Shown: piece by piece, positions 9,454-18,129 of the stretch | Numbering within the stretch: the first letter of the stretch is position 1 | Layout: the number at the start of each line of letters is the position of its first letter | From: an uncultured Rhodoblastus sp. | Lineage (GTDB): Bacteria > Pseudomonadota > Alphaproteobacteria > Rhizobiales > Beijerinckiaceae | Assembly (NCBI RefSeq): GCF_903903185.1 | Contig: NZ_CAIUXT010000120.1 | Coordinates: forward strand, 19,021-83,020 | Length of the DNA stretch: 64,000 nt | Direction of reading: 5' to 3' | Program-made: the position numbers and the translations under genes | The notes under the pieces: model-generated | The model's database searches: none | Told to the model about the DNA's origin: nothing | What the model saw: the letters and a program-made list of their open reading frames with translations, nothing else

Positions 9454-10383
9454 GTGACCGAATTTTTTCGCCGGATCGGGCGCAGCCTTTACGACCGCGC
9501 CGTGATCCCGCTGATGCTGACGGCGGCGCTCTGGGGCGCCAATGGCGTCGTCAGCCGCGCGGCGGTCGGCGAGGTTTCGCCCATGACCATGGTGACGCTG
9601 CGCTGGCTGGTGGTCTGCGCCCTGCTGGCGCCGCTGCTGCATGGCCAGATCGTCCGATATGAAGGCGAATTGCGCCGGCGCTGGCGCTATATCGGCTTGA
9701 TGGCGCTCTGTGGCTATACCGGCTTCAACGTTTTGTTCTATCTCGCCGGCTACTGGACCAGCGCGGTCAACATCACGCTGCTGCAAGGCTCGATCCCGCC
9801 GATGGTCCTTGCCGGGGCCGCCTTGTTCAAGGGGCTTCGCGTCACGCCGATGCAGATCGTTGGCATGGCGGTGTCCTTTGCCGGCGTCGGGTTGATCGGG
9901 ACGCGCGGCGACCTTTCCAATCTCGCGGCGATGGACTTCAATCGCGGCGACCTGATGCTGCTCGCCGCCTGCGCGCTTTACGCCGGCTATACGATTGCGC
10001 TTCGCGACCGGCCGCATCTGCCGCCGATGGTGTTTTTTGCCGGCATGGCGATCGCCGCTTTCGCCGCGTCGCTGCCTTTGTTCGCCGTCGAGATTTTTTC
10101 GGCGAGCTATCGCTGGCCAACCGCCAAGGGCTTTGCGCTGGTGCTGTTCGTCGGCCTCGGGCCGTCGCTGGTCAGCCAGCTGTTTTTCATGCGGGCGGTC
10201 GAATTGATCGGCCCCGGCCGCGCTGGTATTTTCACCAATCTGACGCCGCTGTTTGGCGCTTTTTTCGCGATCGTTTTGCTCGGCGAGCCTTTTCACCTTT
10301 ATCATGCGGCGGCGCTGGCGCTGGGTCTTGGCGGCATAGGTCTGGCCGAGACCGGCAAGAGGCGCGCGGAGGAGCCTGTATGA
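9454..10383 (+). CDS. DMT-superfamily permease (two EamA domains)
   Basis: Inner-membrane transporter of about ten helices in two EamA repeats. The first begins IPLMLTAALWGANGVVSRAAVGEVSPMT and the second DLMLLAACALYAGYTIALR. The substrate is probably a metabolite or amino acid exported by drug/metabolite-type antiport and cannot be predicted further. I placed the start at the GTG of VTEFFRRIG (309 residues) because the 39 residues before it in the ORF are non-hydrophobic and unlike the family. The stop codon overlaps the next gene by ATGA, so the two are translationally coupled. Confidence 0.87.
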   Translation: MTEFFRRIGRSLYDRAVIPLMLTAALWGANGVVSRAAVGEVSPMTMVTLRWLVVCALLAPLLHGQIVRYEGELRRRWRYIGLMALCGYTGFNVLFYLAGYWTSAVNITLLQGSIPPMVLAGAALFKGLRVTPMQIVGMAVSFAGVGLIGTRGDLSNLAAMDFNRGDLMLLAACALYAGYTIALRDRPHLPPMVFFAGMAIAAFAASLPLFAVEIFSASYRWPTAKGFALVLFVGLGPSLVSQLFFMRAVELIGPGRAGIFTNLTPLFGAFFAIVLLGEPFHLYHAAALALGLGGIGLAETGKRRAEEPV

Positions 10384-11570
10384 ACCGACGCCGGATTCTG
10401 GCCAGCCTGCTGCTGTGCGCCCTGGCCTTGAAGGCTCGCGCACAGGAGGCGGGCGAGTTCGGCAAATTTGTCGAAAGCTTGCGGGCTCCGGCGCGCGACG
10501 CCGGCGTGCCGGACGCGATTTTCGACTCCGTTGCATCGAGCCTCGCGCTCGATCCCTCGCTGACCGGCAAGCGCGCCAGCCAGGGCGAATTCGTCGTGCC
10601 GCTGAAAACCTATGTCGAGGGGGCGGCCAATCCCGTCCGCGTCGCCAAGGGACAGGCCATGCGCGACAAGTTTTCCGCGCCCCTGCGGCAGATCGCGAAA
10701 AAATATGGCGTTGCGCCGGAAATAGTGGTGGCGCTCTGGGGCATGGAGAGCGATTTCGGCGCATCGCGCGGCGACCGCGACATTTTCCGCGCGCTGGCGA
10801 CGCTGGCCTTCCTCCATCGCGACAATCCGGTCTATGCGCAGGAATTCGTCGCCGGCCTCGCGCTGCTGCAAAAAGGCGTCGCGCGCGAGAAATTGCGCGG
10901 TTCATGGGCCGGCGCGATGGGCGATCCGCAGTTCATGCCCTCGGCCTATCTCAAATATGCCGTGCGTTTTACCGGCGACGGCCCGCCGGAAATCTGGAGC
11001 AGCGGCCCGGATTCGCTCGCCTCCATCGGCAATTTCCTCAAACAATCCGGCTGGCGGCCCGGCCTGAAGCCGGTAATCGAGACGCGCGTTCCGGCAGGCT
11101 TCGACTATGCGACGCTGCGACAGGATCTTGCCGGCTGGGCCCGCGCCGGTTTCAAGCCATTGGACGGCGCCGCCTTGCCGCAAGGCGGGGAGGCCATGCT
11201 GTTTTTCCCGGCCGGCGCGCAAGCAAACAATTCCGCCCCGGCCTTTTTGCTCAGCGAAAATTTCTTCGTGCTCAAAGCCTATAATTTTTCCGATTCCTAC
11301 GCTTTCGGCGCCGCAACCCTGGCCGAGAAAATCGCCGGGCGGCCGGTTTTGCGCGAGAACTGGCCAGCGGAAGCGCAGCCTTTGACCCAAGCCGAGCGCG
11401 AGGCGATCCAGCGCGGACTGAGCGCGGCGGGGTTTTATGACGGCAAGATCGACGGGCGTTTCGGGCCGGTGACGCGGCTCGCCATTCACGCCTTCCAGCG
11501 CAAGGCCGGGATCGCCAAGGCCGACGGCTATCCTTCGCGCGCGGTTCTGGAGGCGCTGCGGCGAAACTGA
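10380..11570 (+). CDS. lytic murein transglycosylase, MltB-like, with peptidoglycan-binding domain
   Basis: A 396-residue periplasmic enzyme cleaving the MurNAc-GlcNAc bond of peptidoglycan with 1,6-anhydro product formation. A signal peptide covers about residues 1-21 (LLLCALALKARAQ). The SLT_2/MltB catalytic domain contains VVALWGMESDFGASRGD with the catalytic Glu, and GSWAGAMGDPQFMPSAYLKYA. The C-terminal PG_binding_1 domain reads QRGLSAAGFYDGKIDGRFGPVTRLAI. The start overlaps the EamA stop (ATGA). A strong hairpin lies just after the stop codon. Confidence 0.93.
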   Translation: MNRRRILASLLLCALALKARAQEAGEFGKFVESLRAPARDAGVPDAIFDSVASSLALDPSLTGKRASQGEFVVPLKTYVEGAANPVRVAKGQAMRDKFSAPLRQIAKKYGVAPEIVVALWGMESDFGASRGDRDIFRALATLAFLHRDNPVYAQEFVAGLALLQKGVAREKLRGSWAGAMGDPQFMPSAYLKYAVRFTGDGPPEIWSSGPDSLASIGNFLKQSGWRPGLKPVIETRVPAGFDYATLRQDLAGWARAGFKPLDGAALPQGGEAMLFFPAGAQANNSAPAFLLSENFFVLKAYNFSDSYAFGAATLAEKIAGRPVLRENWPAEAQPLTQAEREAIQRGLSAAGFYDGKIDGRFGPVTRLAIHAFQRKAGIAKADGYPSRAVLEALRRN

Positions 11571-11576
11571 CGAAAA

Positions 11577-11604
11577 AGCCTCCGTTTCGGGAGAAACGGA
11601 GGCT
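11577..11604 (-). terminator. rho-independent terminator, possibly bidirectional
   Basis: A perfect 12-bp stem (AGCCTCCGTTTC / GAAACGGAGGCT) with a GGGA loop. Read on the minus strand it is followed by TTTTT, so it best terminates hemA. The stem also sits 6 bp after the MltB stop and may serve both genes. Confidence 0.85.
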
Positions 11605-11643
11605 CGACAACTCGGGAACCGGCGCGTCGCGTGAACGGCGGTT

Positions 11644-12930
11644 TTATTCGGCGGCGCGTTTCATCGCCGGATAAGAGCAATGCGCGTCATTGGCGAAGGG
11701 CGCGGCGACATCGCTCGACTGCACGAAGGGGATGCGCAAAGTCGCCCAGACATCGACCAGCGACTCCACGAGATGGGCGATATGGGCGTCGCCATGGTAG
11801 GGAGTCGGGGTAATGCGCAAGCGCTCGGTCCCGCGCGGCACCGTCGGGTAATTGATCGGCTGGATGTAGATGCCGTGGCGGTCCAGCAGCATGTCGGTCG
11901 CCGCCTTGCACAATTGCGCGTCGCGCACCATCACCGGCACGATATGCGACAGATTGGCCATGACCGGCAGGCCGGCCTGCATCAGCGCATGTTTGGTGAG
12001 CCAGGCCTGGCGCTGGTGCGCCATGCGCAATTCCGGCCGCGCCTTGGCGATGCGCACCGATTGCGTGGCGGCGGCGGCGACCGCCGGCGGCAGGGCGGTG
12101 GTGAAAATGAACGAGGGCGCATAGCTGCGCACCGAGTCGATGATCGCCTGACTCGCCGCGATATAGCCGCCTATAACGCCAAAACCCTTGGCCAGCGTGC
12201 CCTCGATGATGTCGATGCGGTGCATCTGGCCTTCGCGTTCGGCGACGCCGCCGCCCCGCGCGCCATACATGGCGACCGCATGGACCTCATCGATATAGGT
12301 CATGGCATGGTATTTTTCCGCGAGGTCGCAGACGTCCTTGATCGGCGAAATATCGCCGTCCATCGAATAGAGGCTCTCGAACACGATCAGCTTGGCGCGC
12401 TCCAGCGGTTGGGCGGCGAGCAGTTCCTCAAGATGGGCGACGTCATTATGGCGCCAGATCTGACGCTCGGCGCCCGAGCGGCGCACACCTTCGATCATTG
12501 AATTATGGTTGAGCGCGTCGGACAGGATCAGGCAGCCGGGCAGAAGATCGGCGATGGTCGAAATGCCGGCGAGGTTGGAAATCCAGCCGGACGTGAAGAC
12601 GAGCGCGGCCTCCTTGCCGTGCAGGTCGGCGAGTTCTTCCTCAAGCTTCACCAGCGGATGGTTGTTGCCCGAAATGTTCCTGGTGCCGCCCGCGCCCGCG
12701 CCATGCATGGCGGCGGCGCTTTTCATCGCGGCGATCACTTCAGGATGGACGCCCATGCCGAGATAATCGTTCGAGCACCAGATGGTGACGTCCTGCGCTA
12801 CGCCGTCGGTCCGGCGCCAGGTGGCGTGCGGAAAGCGCTTCGCGTCACGTTCGATGTCGGCGAAAACACGGTAACGCTGTTCGGACTTCAAGGTCCCGAT
12901 GGCGTCTTCGAATACCTGCCGGTAGTCCAT
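11644..12930 (-). CDS. hemA: 5-aminolevulinate synthase
   Basis: PLP enzyme condensing glycine and succinyl-CoA to 5-aminolevulinate, the first step of the C4 (Shemin) tetrapyrrole pathway used by alphaproteobacteria. The 428 residues match the family. Motifs are [75 protein letters not shown] and the Schiff-base Lys in [15 protein letters not shown]. The start [11 protein letters not shown] is the usual family start. It is terminated by the hairpin at 11577. No clear FNR or other operator was found upstream. Confidence 0.96.
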   Translation of the reverse strand: MDYRQVFEDAIGTLKSEQRYRVFADIERDAKRFPHATWRRTDGVAQDVTIWCSNDYLGMGVHPEVIAAMKSAAAMHGAGAGGTRNISGNNHPLVKLEEELADLHGKEAALVFTSGWISNLAGISTIADLLPGCLILSDALNHNSMIEGVRRSGAERQIWRHNDVAHLEELLAAQPLERAKLIVFESLYSMDGDISPIKDVCDLAEKYHAMTYIDEVHAVAMYGARGGGVAEREGQMHRIDIIEGTLAKGFGVIGGYIAASQAIIDSVRSYAPSFIFTTALPPAVAAAATQSVRIAKARPELRMAHQRQAWLTKHALMQAGLPVMANLSHIVPVMVRDAQLCKAATDMLLDRHGIYIQPINYPTVPRGTERLRITPTPYHGDAHIAHLVESLVDVWATLRIPFVQSSDVAAPFANDAHCSYPAMKRAAE

Positions 12931-13253
12931 TTTCTCTGTCCCTTGGCCCCGCGCGCCGGCGAACCTCGTCGAACCGGCTGAACCGCTAGATTAACCGCCT
13001 GCCTAAGCTACAGGCTTTTTCGCGCCCGGACTTGTGTCATTTTGTCGCATTTCGCGGCAGTTTCGACAATTCCGCACCGACGCTCGCTAAAAAAACACGC
13101 AGTGACGGCGCTTTTCCTTGCGCTGGATCAACTTTGGCGTTTTTTTGCCGCTTGGCAAGGCCGGTTCCTTGAGACCTTGGCGCCGGATTGCGGCGTCAGC
13201 CGCCCTTGCGCCAAAGCCAAGGTTTGCCGGTTGGCGGCCGTGGCGAAAACGCG
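12931..13253. other. intergenic region upstream of hemA
   Basis: About 320 bp without a convincing gene. It must hold the hemA promoter (minus strand) and the 3' flank of the decarboxylase-like gene. I see short A/T runs but no perfect FNR-type palindrome and no clear small ORF with a ribosome site. Confidence 0.5.
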
Positions 13254-13916
13254 TCACGGGAATCGCGGCAGCGGTTTGGCGCTTTCGGGCGGGGCATAGC
13301 GCGCCACGTTCAATTCCATCGCCAGCAGCGTGTAATAGCCGAGGATCGCCGTCAGATCGACAACCCCCTTGTCGCCAAAGCGCGTTTGCGCCCGCGCATA
13401 CGTGACATCCGAAACGCGCCTGTTGTTTTGCAGTTCGGTCGCGAAATCATAGACGATCGCCTCGTCCTCGCTCATCGCCTCGGGCCGCCGGCCGTCTGCG
13501 ATGGCCGCGACGATTTCAGGCTTGATTCCCTGTTTGAGGGAAATCGGCGCATGGACAAACCATTCGTAATCCTGCGACCAGTTTCGCGCGACGACGAGGA
13601 TCGCCAGCTCGCTCAAGGTCACGCCAACCGCCGAATTATAGCGCAGATAATCGCCCATCGCGCGTGCGCTGCTCATGACCTGGGGGCTGTGCATCAAGGG
13701 TTCGAACGGCCCGAACACCGGGGTTTTCCGCGCGGCGAGAAATTCATCGGCGGCCTTTTTCTGGATTTCGTCATATTGCGCGGGCGGGATCGTCGGCAGG
13801 CGCTGTTGCGCGCGCGCCGACGATCCCGCGCCCAGACCGAGCGCCTCGAAACAAAGGACAAGCGCTGCGAAACAACAGGCGGCGAGCGCCCGAAAGCCAA
13901 TGTGCCGAATGGACAT
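13254..13916 (-). CDS. carboxymuconolactone decarboxylase-like exported protein
   Basis: A 220-residue member of the CMD/AhpD-like helical fold. A signal peptide precedes the mature part (ALVLCFEALGLGAGSSARAQQ). The core reads LSELAILVVARNWSQDYEWFVHAP, with the His near the end of the motif as in CMD proteins. The C-x-x-C redox pair of AhpD is absent, so a peroxidase role is unlikely. I chose the start at 13916 because GGGAGG lies 5 nt upstream; the ORF-track start is 20 codons further out. Substrate unknown. It is divergent from shc. Confidence 0.82.
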   Translation of the reverse strand: MSIRHIGFRALAACCFAALVLCFEALGLGAGSSARAQQRLPTIPPAQYDEIQKKAADEFLAARKTPVFGPFEPLMHSPQVMSSARAMGDYLRYNSAVGVTLSELAILVVARNWSQDYEWFVHAPISLKQGIKPEIVAAIADGRRPEAMSEDEAIVYDFATELQNNRRVSDVTYARAQTRFGDKGVVDLTAILGYYTLLAMELNVARYAPPESAKPLPRFP

Positions 13917-14171
13917 GCAACCTCCCGATTTTGGTATTTGACAGGCGAGTATTGATCCGCGCGCGGTTTCAGACAACGCGCAAACATTTGAGAGGGCGGG
14001 AATTTGGCGCCTTGTCGTGGGCGGGGGGCGTGTTTCCGTTCCGCGGAAAATGCGCCGAAACGCCTATCCGGCGAGGCAAAAAAGCCTTCGGACTTGGCCT
14101 GTACCCAAAAAACCTATAGCTCTCCGCCTTGTCAGCCCGCCGAAGGCCGAGTTTCGTTGCAAGGACCGATC

Positions 14172-16151
14172 ATGCTGCAGGACGCCGCCGTCCAAATCGC
14201 GCCGAAGGAAAAGACGGCAAACGCCTCCCAAGGGGCCGCGCCGCTACAGGACAGGCTCGATTCGGCGATCCTTGCCGCGCGCGAAGCGCTGCTGGCCAAG
14301 ATGGACCCCGGCGGCTGGTGGTGTTTCGAATTCGAGGCCGACGTCACCATTCCCGCCGAATATATCATGCTGCTGCATTTTCTTGGGCGCCCGGAGCCTG
14401 AGCTGGAGCGCCGGATCGTCCTTTATATCCGTCGAATCCAGAGCGAGGACGGTTCCTGGCCGCTCTACCCGGAAGGCGAGGGCAACCTGAGCTGCACGGT
14501 CAAGGCTTATTACGCGATGAAACTGGCGGGCGCCGGGGTCGACGATCCGGCCATGGCCAAAGCGAGGGCCTGGATCCGCGCCCATGGCGGGGCGGAACGG
14601 GTCAATATGTTCACGCGCATCGCTCTGGCGCTGTTTGGACAGATCCCCTTTCGCGCGCTTCCGGCCCTGCCGGTGGAGGTCATCCTGCTGCCGCTGTGGT
14701 TCCCGTTCAACATGTATAATATCGCCACCTGGTCGCGCACGGTGATCGCGCCGCTGTTGATCCTGTTGGCGAAAAAGCCGGTCGCGGCCAATCCGGGAAA
14801 GATCGGCGTCGCCGAATTGTTCATAGAGAACCCCGCCGATGTCGCCTATTTCCGGCCCAAGAACTGGATCGACAAGGCTTTCGGCTGGCTGGACACCGCC
14901 CTGCACTGGGCCGAGCCGCATATTCCCGCAAAGTTGCGCCAGAAGTCCATCGACGCGGCGCTGGCCTTCACGCTGGAGCGGCTCAACGGCGAGGATGGGC
15001 TCAACGGCATTTTCCCCGCCATGGCCAACGCGCTGATGGCCATGGACGCTCTGGGGTTTCCCGACGACCATCCCGACAAGGCGGTCTGCCGCAAGTCGCT
15101 CGACCGGCTGTTGCAGGAGCGGGGCGAGGAAGTCTATTGCCAGCCCTGCCTGTCGCCGACCTGGGACACCGCCATCGCCATCCATGCCTTGCTGGAGGCG
15201 GGCGCCGAACCGCCGGAGGTGAAGGACGCGCTGGACTGGCTGGCCTCGAAACAGATCGACGCGCCGGGAGACTGGCGCAAACGGGAGCCGGGGCTGGTTT
15301 CGGGAGGCTGGGCCTTCCAGTTCAACAACCCCTTTTATCCCGACCTCGATGACACCGCCATGGTGGCGAGCGCGCTCGACCGCGCCAACAGGACTTTGGG
15401 CGCCGGCGACGCCGCCCGCGACGCGGACCTGCGCCGCGCCGACGCCTGGATTATCGGGATGCAGGGATCGAGCGGCGGCTTTGCGGCCTACGACAAGGAC
15501 AATAACAAGGAATATCTGAACCGCATTCCCTTCGCCGATCACGGCGCCATGCTCGATCCCGATTGCGTCGACGTTACCGCGCGCTGCCTCGGCTATCTCG
15601 CCCAGCGCGGCTATGCCTCCGATCATCCGGCGCAGGCGCGCGCGATCGCCTATATCAAGGCGGAGCAGGAGCCGGACGGTTCGTGGTATGGCCGCTGGGG
15701 CGTCAATTACATCTATGGCGTCTGGTCGGCGCTGATCGCCCTGAACATGGCCGGCTTGCCGCCGCAGGACGAATGCATCCACCGTGCGCTGCGCTGGCTC
15801 AGGCAGATTCAGAATCAGGACGGCGGCTTCGGCGAAACCACCGACGACTATATTTACCGCCGCTATGCGCCGGCCGGAAAAAGTGTGCCGTCGCAAACCG
15901 GCTGGGCGCTGCTGGCTTTTTGCGCGGCGGGCGAGGCGGCCTCGGACAGCGCCCGGCGCGCGGCCGACTGGCTCCTCGCCAACCAGCGCGGCGACGGGCT
16001 CTGGCGCGACGAAATCTATACCGGCACGGGCTTCCCGCGCATGTTCTATCTGCACTATCACGGCTATCAGGCCTATTTCCCGCTGCTGGCGCTGGCGCGC
16101 TGGCGCAATCTCAACGCCTCGGGCGCCCCGGCGCCGCAATTTGCGATCTGA
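14172..16151 (+). CDS. shc: squalene-hopene cyclase
   Basis: Membrane-associated enzyme cyclising squalene to hopene/diplopterol for hopanoid lipids. It has ~659 residues from the ATG at 14172 (MLQDAAVQI), which has AAGGA upstream; the ORF track starts 56 codons too early. The acid motif DLDDTAMV (residues ~391-394) matches the catalytic DxDD. Multiple QW-type repeats are visible (QSEDGSWPLY, QEPDGSWYGRWGVNYIYG, QNQDGGFGETTDDY, NQRGDGLWRDEIYTGTGFP). The usual hpnCDE and hpnH neighbours are not here, so hopanoid genes appear dispersed or the cluster lies elsewhere. Confidence 0.96.
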   Translation: MLQDAAVQIAPKEKTANASQGAAPLQDRLDSAILAAREALLAKMDPGGWWCFEFEADVTIPAEYIMLLHFLGRPEPELERRIVLYIRRIQSEDGSWPLYPEGEGNLSCTVKAYYAMKLAGAGVDDPAMAKARAWIRAHGGAERVNMFTRIALALFGQIPFRALPALPVEVILLPLWFPFNMYNIATWSRTVIAPLLILLAKKPVAANPGKIGVAELFIENPADVAYFRPKNWIDKAFGWLDTALHWAEPHIPAKLRQKSIDAALAFTLERLNGEDGLNGIFPAMANALMAMDALGFPDDHPDKAVCRKSLDRLLQERGEEVYCQPCLSPTWDTAIAIHALLEAGAEPPEVKDALDWLASKQIDAPGDWRKREPGLVSGGWAFQFNNPFYPDLDDTAMVASALDRANRTLGAGDAARDADLRRADAWIIGMQGSSGGFAAYDKDNNKEYLNRIPFADHGAMLDPDCVDVTARCLGYLAQRGYASDHPAQARAIAYIKAEQEPDGSWYGRWGVNYIYGVWSALIALNMAGLPPQDECIHRALRWLRQIQNQDGGFGETTDDYIYRRYAPAGKSVPSQTGWALLAFCAAGEAASDSARRAADWLLANQRGDGLWRDEIYTGTGFPRMFYLHYHGYQAYFPLLALARWRNLNASGAPAPQFAI

Positions 16152-16409
16152 GCGGGCGCTCGCGGGCCGCACGCGCGGGAGCAAAAGCTACAAGCTTTTT
16201 GCAACCCTGCGATGACGAAAGTCATGGACTTGCGCGCATTCGACTTGAGTATAAAATCGAAAGAAGTACAATTGACAACTCCTTTGACCGAATCGCGGGG
16301 CTCCTGCGTCAAGGTCAAGGAAATATCCCAACGGTTCCGGCCCGAACGCGGTTTTGGCCTTGGCCCATTTTTGGCATAAACCGGTTTTGGACCTGAACTG
16401 GGAGGCAGC

Positions 16410-17087
16410 GTGGAGCAGCAGTTGACGCGTATTTTGATCGCCGACGATCATCCGCTCGTGAGGGGCGCCTTGAGACAGGCCGTAGCCAATGCCGTGGCGG
16501 GAGTTGAGATCATCGAATGCGGCAGTCTCGCGGAAGTGATCAAGGCGCTCGAAGGCAAGCTGGAAGTCGATCTCGTCCTGCTCGATCTCGCCATGCCGGG
16601 CGTGCGCGGCTTTTCCGGGCTGATGGTGTTGCGCGCGCAATATCCCGGCGCTCCGGTCGTTGTCGTCTCCGGTCACGAGGAACGCAACGTCATCCGCCTG
16701 TGCATCGATTTCGGCGCCTCGGGCTTCATCCCCAAGAGTACCGACATGGAGACCATGCAGGGCGCCATTCGCTCGGTGCTCGCGGGCGAGGTCTGGGTGC
16801 CCGCCGATGTCGATCTGCATGGTCCGGCCGACCGCGACACCGTCGACAGCGTGCGCCGTCTGGCTTCGCTGACGCCCCAGCAGGTGCGCGTGCTGATGAT
16901 GCTCTCGGAGGGCCTGCTCAACAAGCAGATCGCCTATGAGCTTTCGGTTTCCGAAGCCACGGTCAAGGCACATGTCTCCGCCATCTTGCAGAAACTCGGC
17001 GTGGAGAGCCGCACCCAGGCGGTGATCGCCGCCGCGCGAATCGAGGCGATGAGCGGCGCCGGCAATGGCGGGCTTTCCGGCGATTGA
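16410..17087 (+). CDS. response regulator, REC-LuxR (NarL/FixJ) type
   Basis: A 225-residue two-component output protein. It starts at a GTG with GGGAGG 4 nt upstream. The receiver has the ILIADDHPLVR acidic pair, LVLLDLAMPG with the phospho-acceptor Asp, and GFIPKSTDM with the conserved Lys. The LuxR helix-turn-helix is LTPQQVRVLMMLSEGLLNKQIAYEL. It is a paralogue of the regulator at 3929, sharing the DLAMPG and PKS segments. No partner kinase is adjacent. The 258 bp upstream is comparatively A/T rich and should carry its promoter. Confidence 0.92.
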   Translation: MEQQLTRILIADDHPLVRGALRQAVANAVAGVEIIECGSLAEVIKALEGKLEVDLVLLDLAMPGVRGFSGLMVLRAQYPGAPVVVVSGHEERNVIRLCIDFGASGFIPKSTDMETMQGAIRSVLAGEVWVPADVDLHGPADRDTVDSVRRLASLTPQQVRVLMMLSEGLLNKQIAYELSVSEATVKAHVSAILQKLGVESRTQAVIAAARIEAMSGAGNGGLSGD

Positions 17088-17119
17088 TTTTCCTGCCTAC
17101 GACGGACAAGGGGTCGAAC

Positions 17120-17641
17120 ATGGCTTTGGCTTCGCTCCCTCCCCTCATTCGGCGCGCCCGGCCGCAGGCCTGCGCGACCCTGCTCGTCACGCTCGGTTGC
17201 GGTTTTGCCGCCTGCGCCGAGACCACAAATCCTGCGCAAACCCCGCCTGAGCAAGCGCAGCCCGAAAAGGCCGGCGACGCCGCCAATGGCCGTTTCGTCA
17301 TGACCCCGGTCGCCGAAGGGTTTTTGCGGCTCGACACCCGCAGCGGACAGGTTTCGCTCTGCACGCTCAACGCCGGTCAGGCGCAGTGCCGCGCCAGCGC
17401 CGACGAGCGCGCGGCGCTGGAGGCGGAAATCGACCGGCTGGCCAGGGAAAACGCCGCCTTTAAAGGGCAGGCGCCCAAATCGGCGCAAAACGCTGACGCA
17501 GCGCAAGGCGCCAAGCCGGCGCCCGACGAGGAGGAGCGCCGCTTCGACCGCGCTCTCGACCGGGCAGAACGCTTCTTGCGCAGGATGATGCAGATTTTCC
17601 GCGACTCCAGCGGCGACAAGCGTCCGGCGGCGCCGTTATAA
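17120..17641 (+). CDS. hypothetical exported protein
   Basis: A 173-residue protein with an N-terminal signal (ATLLVTLGCGFAACAE). A cysteine near the cleavage region suggests a lipoprotein, though the lipobox is imperfect. The mature part has a small beta segment (GRFVMTPVAEGFLRLDTRSGQVSLC), resembling proteins that bind or report on two cysteines, then a coiled, charged tail. I chose the ATG at 17120 (AAGGGG upstream) over the TTG overlapping the response-regulator stop. The next gene follows 27 bp later. Function unknown. Confidence 0.65.
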   Translation: MALASLPPLIRRARPQACATLLVTLGCGFAACAETTNPAQTPPEQAQPEKAGDAANGRFVMTPVAEGFLRLDTRSGQVSLCTLNAGQAQCRASADERAALEAEIDRLARENAAFKGQAPKSAQNADAAQGAKPAPDEEERRFDRALDRAERFLRRMMQIFRDSSGDKRPAAPL

Positions 17642-17668
17642 TCCACTTCCTGCGGCAAGGATTTCGAC

Positions 17669-18016
17669 ATGAGCCAGGACACCCCCCCCTCGCGCCACCC
17701 TTTCGAGCCCCGCGAGGCCGATCTCGCCGCCGGACGCCAGCCGGCGCCGAGCGAACTGGAGAATTTTCTCGGTGGCTCGCCGACGGCCGTGCTGGTCCGC
17801 CTGTTGATCGTGTCTCTGATCGTCGGTTTTTTCCTGGTCTGGCTCGACATCCGGCCCGTCGACGTGCTGTTTGGCCTGCGCAACATCGTCCGGCGCTTCT
17901 GGGATGCGGGCTTCGACGCGATTCGCGACATTGCCGAATATGTGCTGGCGGGGGCGGCGATCGTCGTGCCGCTGTGGGTCGCGCTAAGGCTGCTGAACAT
18001 GCGGTCGCGCAAATAA
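17669..18016 (+). CDS. DUF6460-like small membrane protein
   Basis: A 115-residue protein with two hydrophobic helices (VLVRLLIVSLIVGFFLVWL and VLAGAAIVVPLWVALRLL) separated by an amphipathic segment RNIVRRFWDAGFDAIRDI. The NFLGGSPTAVLVRLLIVSL block matches my memory of the Rhizobiales DUF6460 family, of unknown function. It probably forms a short unit with the preceding hypothetical gene. Confidence 0.7.
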   Translation: MSQDTPPSRHPFEPREADLAAGRQPAPSELENFLGGSPTAVLVRLLIVSLIVGFFLVWLDIRPVDVLFGLRNIVRRFWDAGFDAIRDIAEYVLAGAAIVVPLWVALRLLNMRSRK

Positions 18017-18025
18017 TTAGGTATG

Positions 18026-18089
18026 CCGGATGGCCACAGATTGCAAAAATCCTGCGGATTCCTGACGGTTTCATGAGACGGCCATCCGG
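18026..18089. repeat. 10-bp inverted repeat with 44-nt spacing
   Basis: CCGGATGGCC at 18026-18035 is the exact reverse complement of GGCCATCCGG at 18080-18089. It lies between the DUF6460 gene and the glycosyltransferase start. It could be a terminator-like hairpin with a large loop or an upstream regulatory structure; no U-tract follows directly. Confidence 0.4.
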
Positions 18090-18129
18090 GCTTATTATTT
18101 CGGTCATATCGGTCTGAAACTCTCCCGCC

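Noticed and set aside
9367-10905. 512-aa minus-strand ORF
   Set aside because: Arg/Gln-rich text antisense to the EamA and MltB genes; no domain and no start signal.
12931-13253. FNR or RegA-type operator before hemA
   Set aside because: No perfect TTGAT-N4-ATCAA palindrome is visible in the upstream region.
14244-16184. 646-aa minus-strand ORF over shc
   Set aside because: Antisense to an unmistakable squalene-hopene cyclase.
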